A stretch of 64,000 bases of DNA from CAVXFL01 sp963761015 (lineage in GTDB: Bacteria > Pseudomonadota > Alphaproteobacteria > Acetobacterales > Acetobacteraceae). Shown here piece after piece: positions 63,737-64,000 of this stretch (within the stretch, counting starts at the first letter, position 1; each line of letters begins with the position of its first letter). The notes beneath the pieces were generated by a model. That model did not search any database and was not told the origin of the DNA. It worked only from the letters and a program-made list of their open reading frames with translations. Both the position numbers and the translations under genes were made by a program. The stretch covers positions 62,001-126,000 of the forward strand of contig CAVXFL010000009.1 of the NCBI GenBank assembly GCA_963761015.1. Reading direction: 5' to 3'.

Positions 63737-64000
63737 ATGGACCAGGTGCTCAGCGCGCAGGCAATCGACCACCAGCACGTCGCCTTCGACGACGGGCTGG
63801 CGCTCGATTGCGGCGTGCGCCTGCCGCGTCTCGTGGTCGCCTACCGCACCTATGGCCGGCTCGATGCGGCGCGGTCCAACGCCGTGCTGGTCTGCCATGC
63901 GCTGACCGGCGACCAGTACGTCGTCGAAACGCACCCGCTGACCGGCAAGCCGGGCTGGTGGGACGAGGTGGTCGGCCCCGGCCGGCCGATCGACACCGAC
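63737..64000 (+). CDS. metX: homoserine O-acetyltransferase, N-terminal part
   Basis: 88 residues to the window end. CGVRLPRLVVAYRTYGRLD, NAVLVCHALTGDQYVVE and THPLTGKPGWWDEVVGPGRPIDTD are diagnostic of MetX (the acetyl/succinyltransferase of methionine synthesis). Open to the end of the window. No clear ribosome site; no SAM riboswitch found upstream. Confidence 0.93.
   Translation, partial: MDQVLSAQAIDHQHVAFDDGLALDCGVRLPRLVVAYRTYGRLDAARSNAVLVCHALTGDQYVVETHPLTGKPGWWDEVVGPGRPIDTD

Overview
The window is high-GC DNA from an alphaproteobacterium, most likely a member of the Acetobacteraceae or a close Rhodospirillales relative. I infer this from gene order and family mix: argH-lptM, rplM-rpsI-argC, asnB next to a type I dihydroorotase, DUF2076, a RubisCO-like protein paired with a cupin, pcaHGB and a sigma54-type glnBA. 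No 16S rRNA is present, so the placement is an inference. It reads as ordinary chromosome with a few accessory patches. I see no integrase, phage structural genes, CRISPR array or transposase.

Layout. 1-9.4 kb: lactonase, GlcG-like protein, argH-lptM divergent from a TlpA thioredoxin, CsbD protein, paaG-paaI, a family-4 uracil-DNA glycosylase, a soluble lytic transglycosylase and a MoaB-type protein. 9.4-15.2 kb: UdgX, DUF2076, ygfZ, asnB, dihydroorotase. 15.2-25.8 kb: a surface/secretion patch with an RTX-like beta-roll protein, two very large divergent multi-domain glycosyltransferases, a proline-rich peptide and an EcsC protein. 25.9-29.5 kb: a regulatory, phage-like patch (XRE repressor, GcrA-like and DUF6362 proteins around a palindromic operator), then a lipoprotein and RlpA. 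29.5-35.2 kb: TetR with an operator before DUF2852, nadE, YkoP-like protein, class II aldolase, Uma2. 35.4-38.1 kb: copper operon (DUF2946, outer-membrane protein, copC, copD). 38.2-42.6 kb: Ldh-type dehydrogenase and the protocatechuate genes pcaH-pcaG-pcaB, split by a GIY-YIG nuclease inside perfect inverted repeats. 42.7-48.1 kb: PCu(A)C-like protein, dgoA/dgoK, a GMC oxidoreductase with a Tat small subunit, and an AbiE-like toxin pair. 48.2-50.8 kb: rplM-rpsI-argC-gamma carbonic anhydrase. 50.9-56.8 kb: epimerase, M20 hydrolase, GarR-like reductase, RubisCO-like protein plus cupin, aspartate dehydrogenase, tRNA-His. 56.9-62 kb: sigma54 promoter-glnB-glnA and the chorismate mutase-hisC-tyrA operon. 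62-64 kb: LVIVD-repeat protein, a truncated HicA, and the start of metX.

A dominant technical feature is that about twelve single-base frameshifts break otherwise normal genes, including the essential rplM and glnA. Most are one-base insertions and four sit on GGTAC. I treat them as probable consensus errors and give full-length gene spans with the break marked.

The most interesting biology is the GIY-YIG unit bounded by 34-bp perfect inverted repeats within the pca cluster, the RubisCO-like protein/cupin pair (expected to link methylthioadenosine salvage to isoprenoid precursors), UdgX close to an atypical family-4 glycosylase, and two clear palindromic operators next to their likely regulators.
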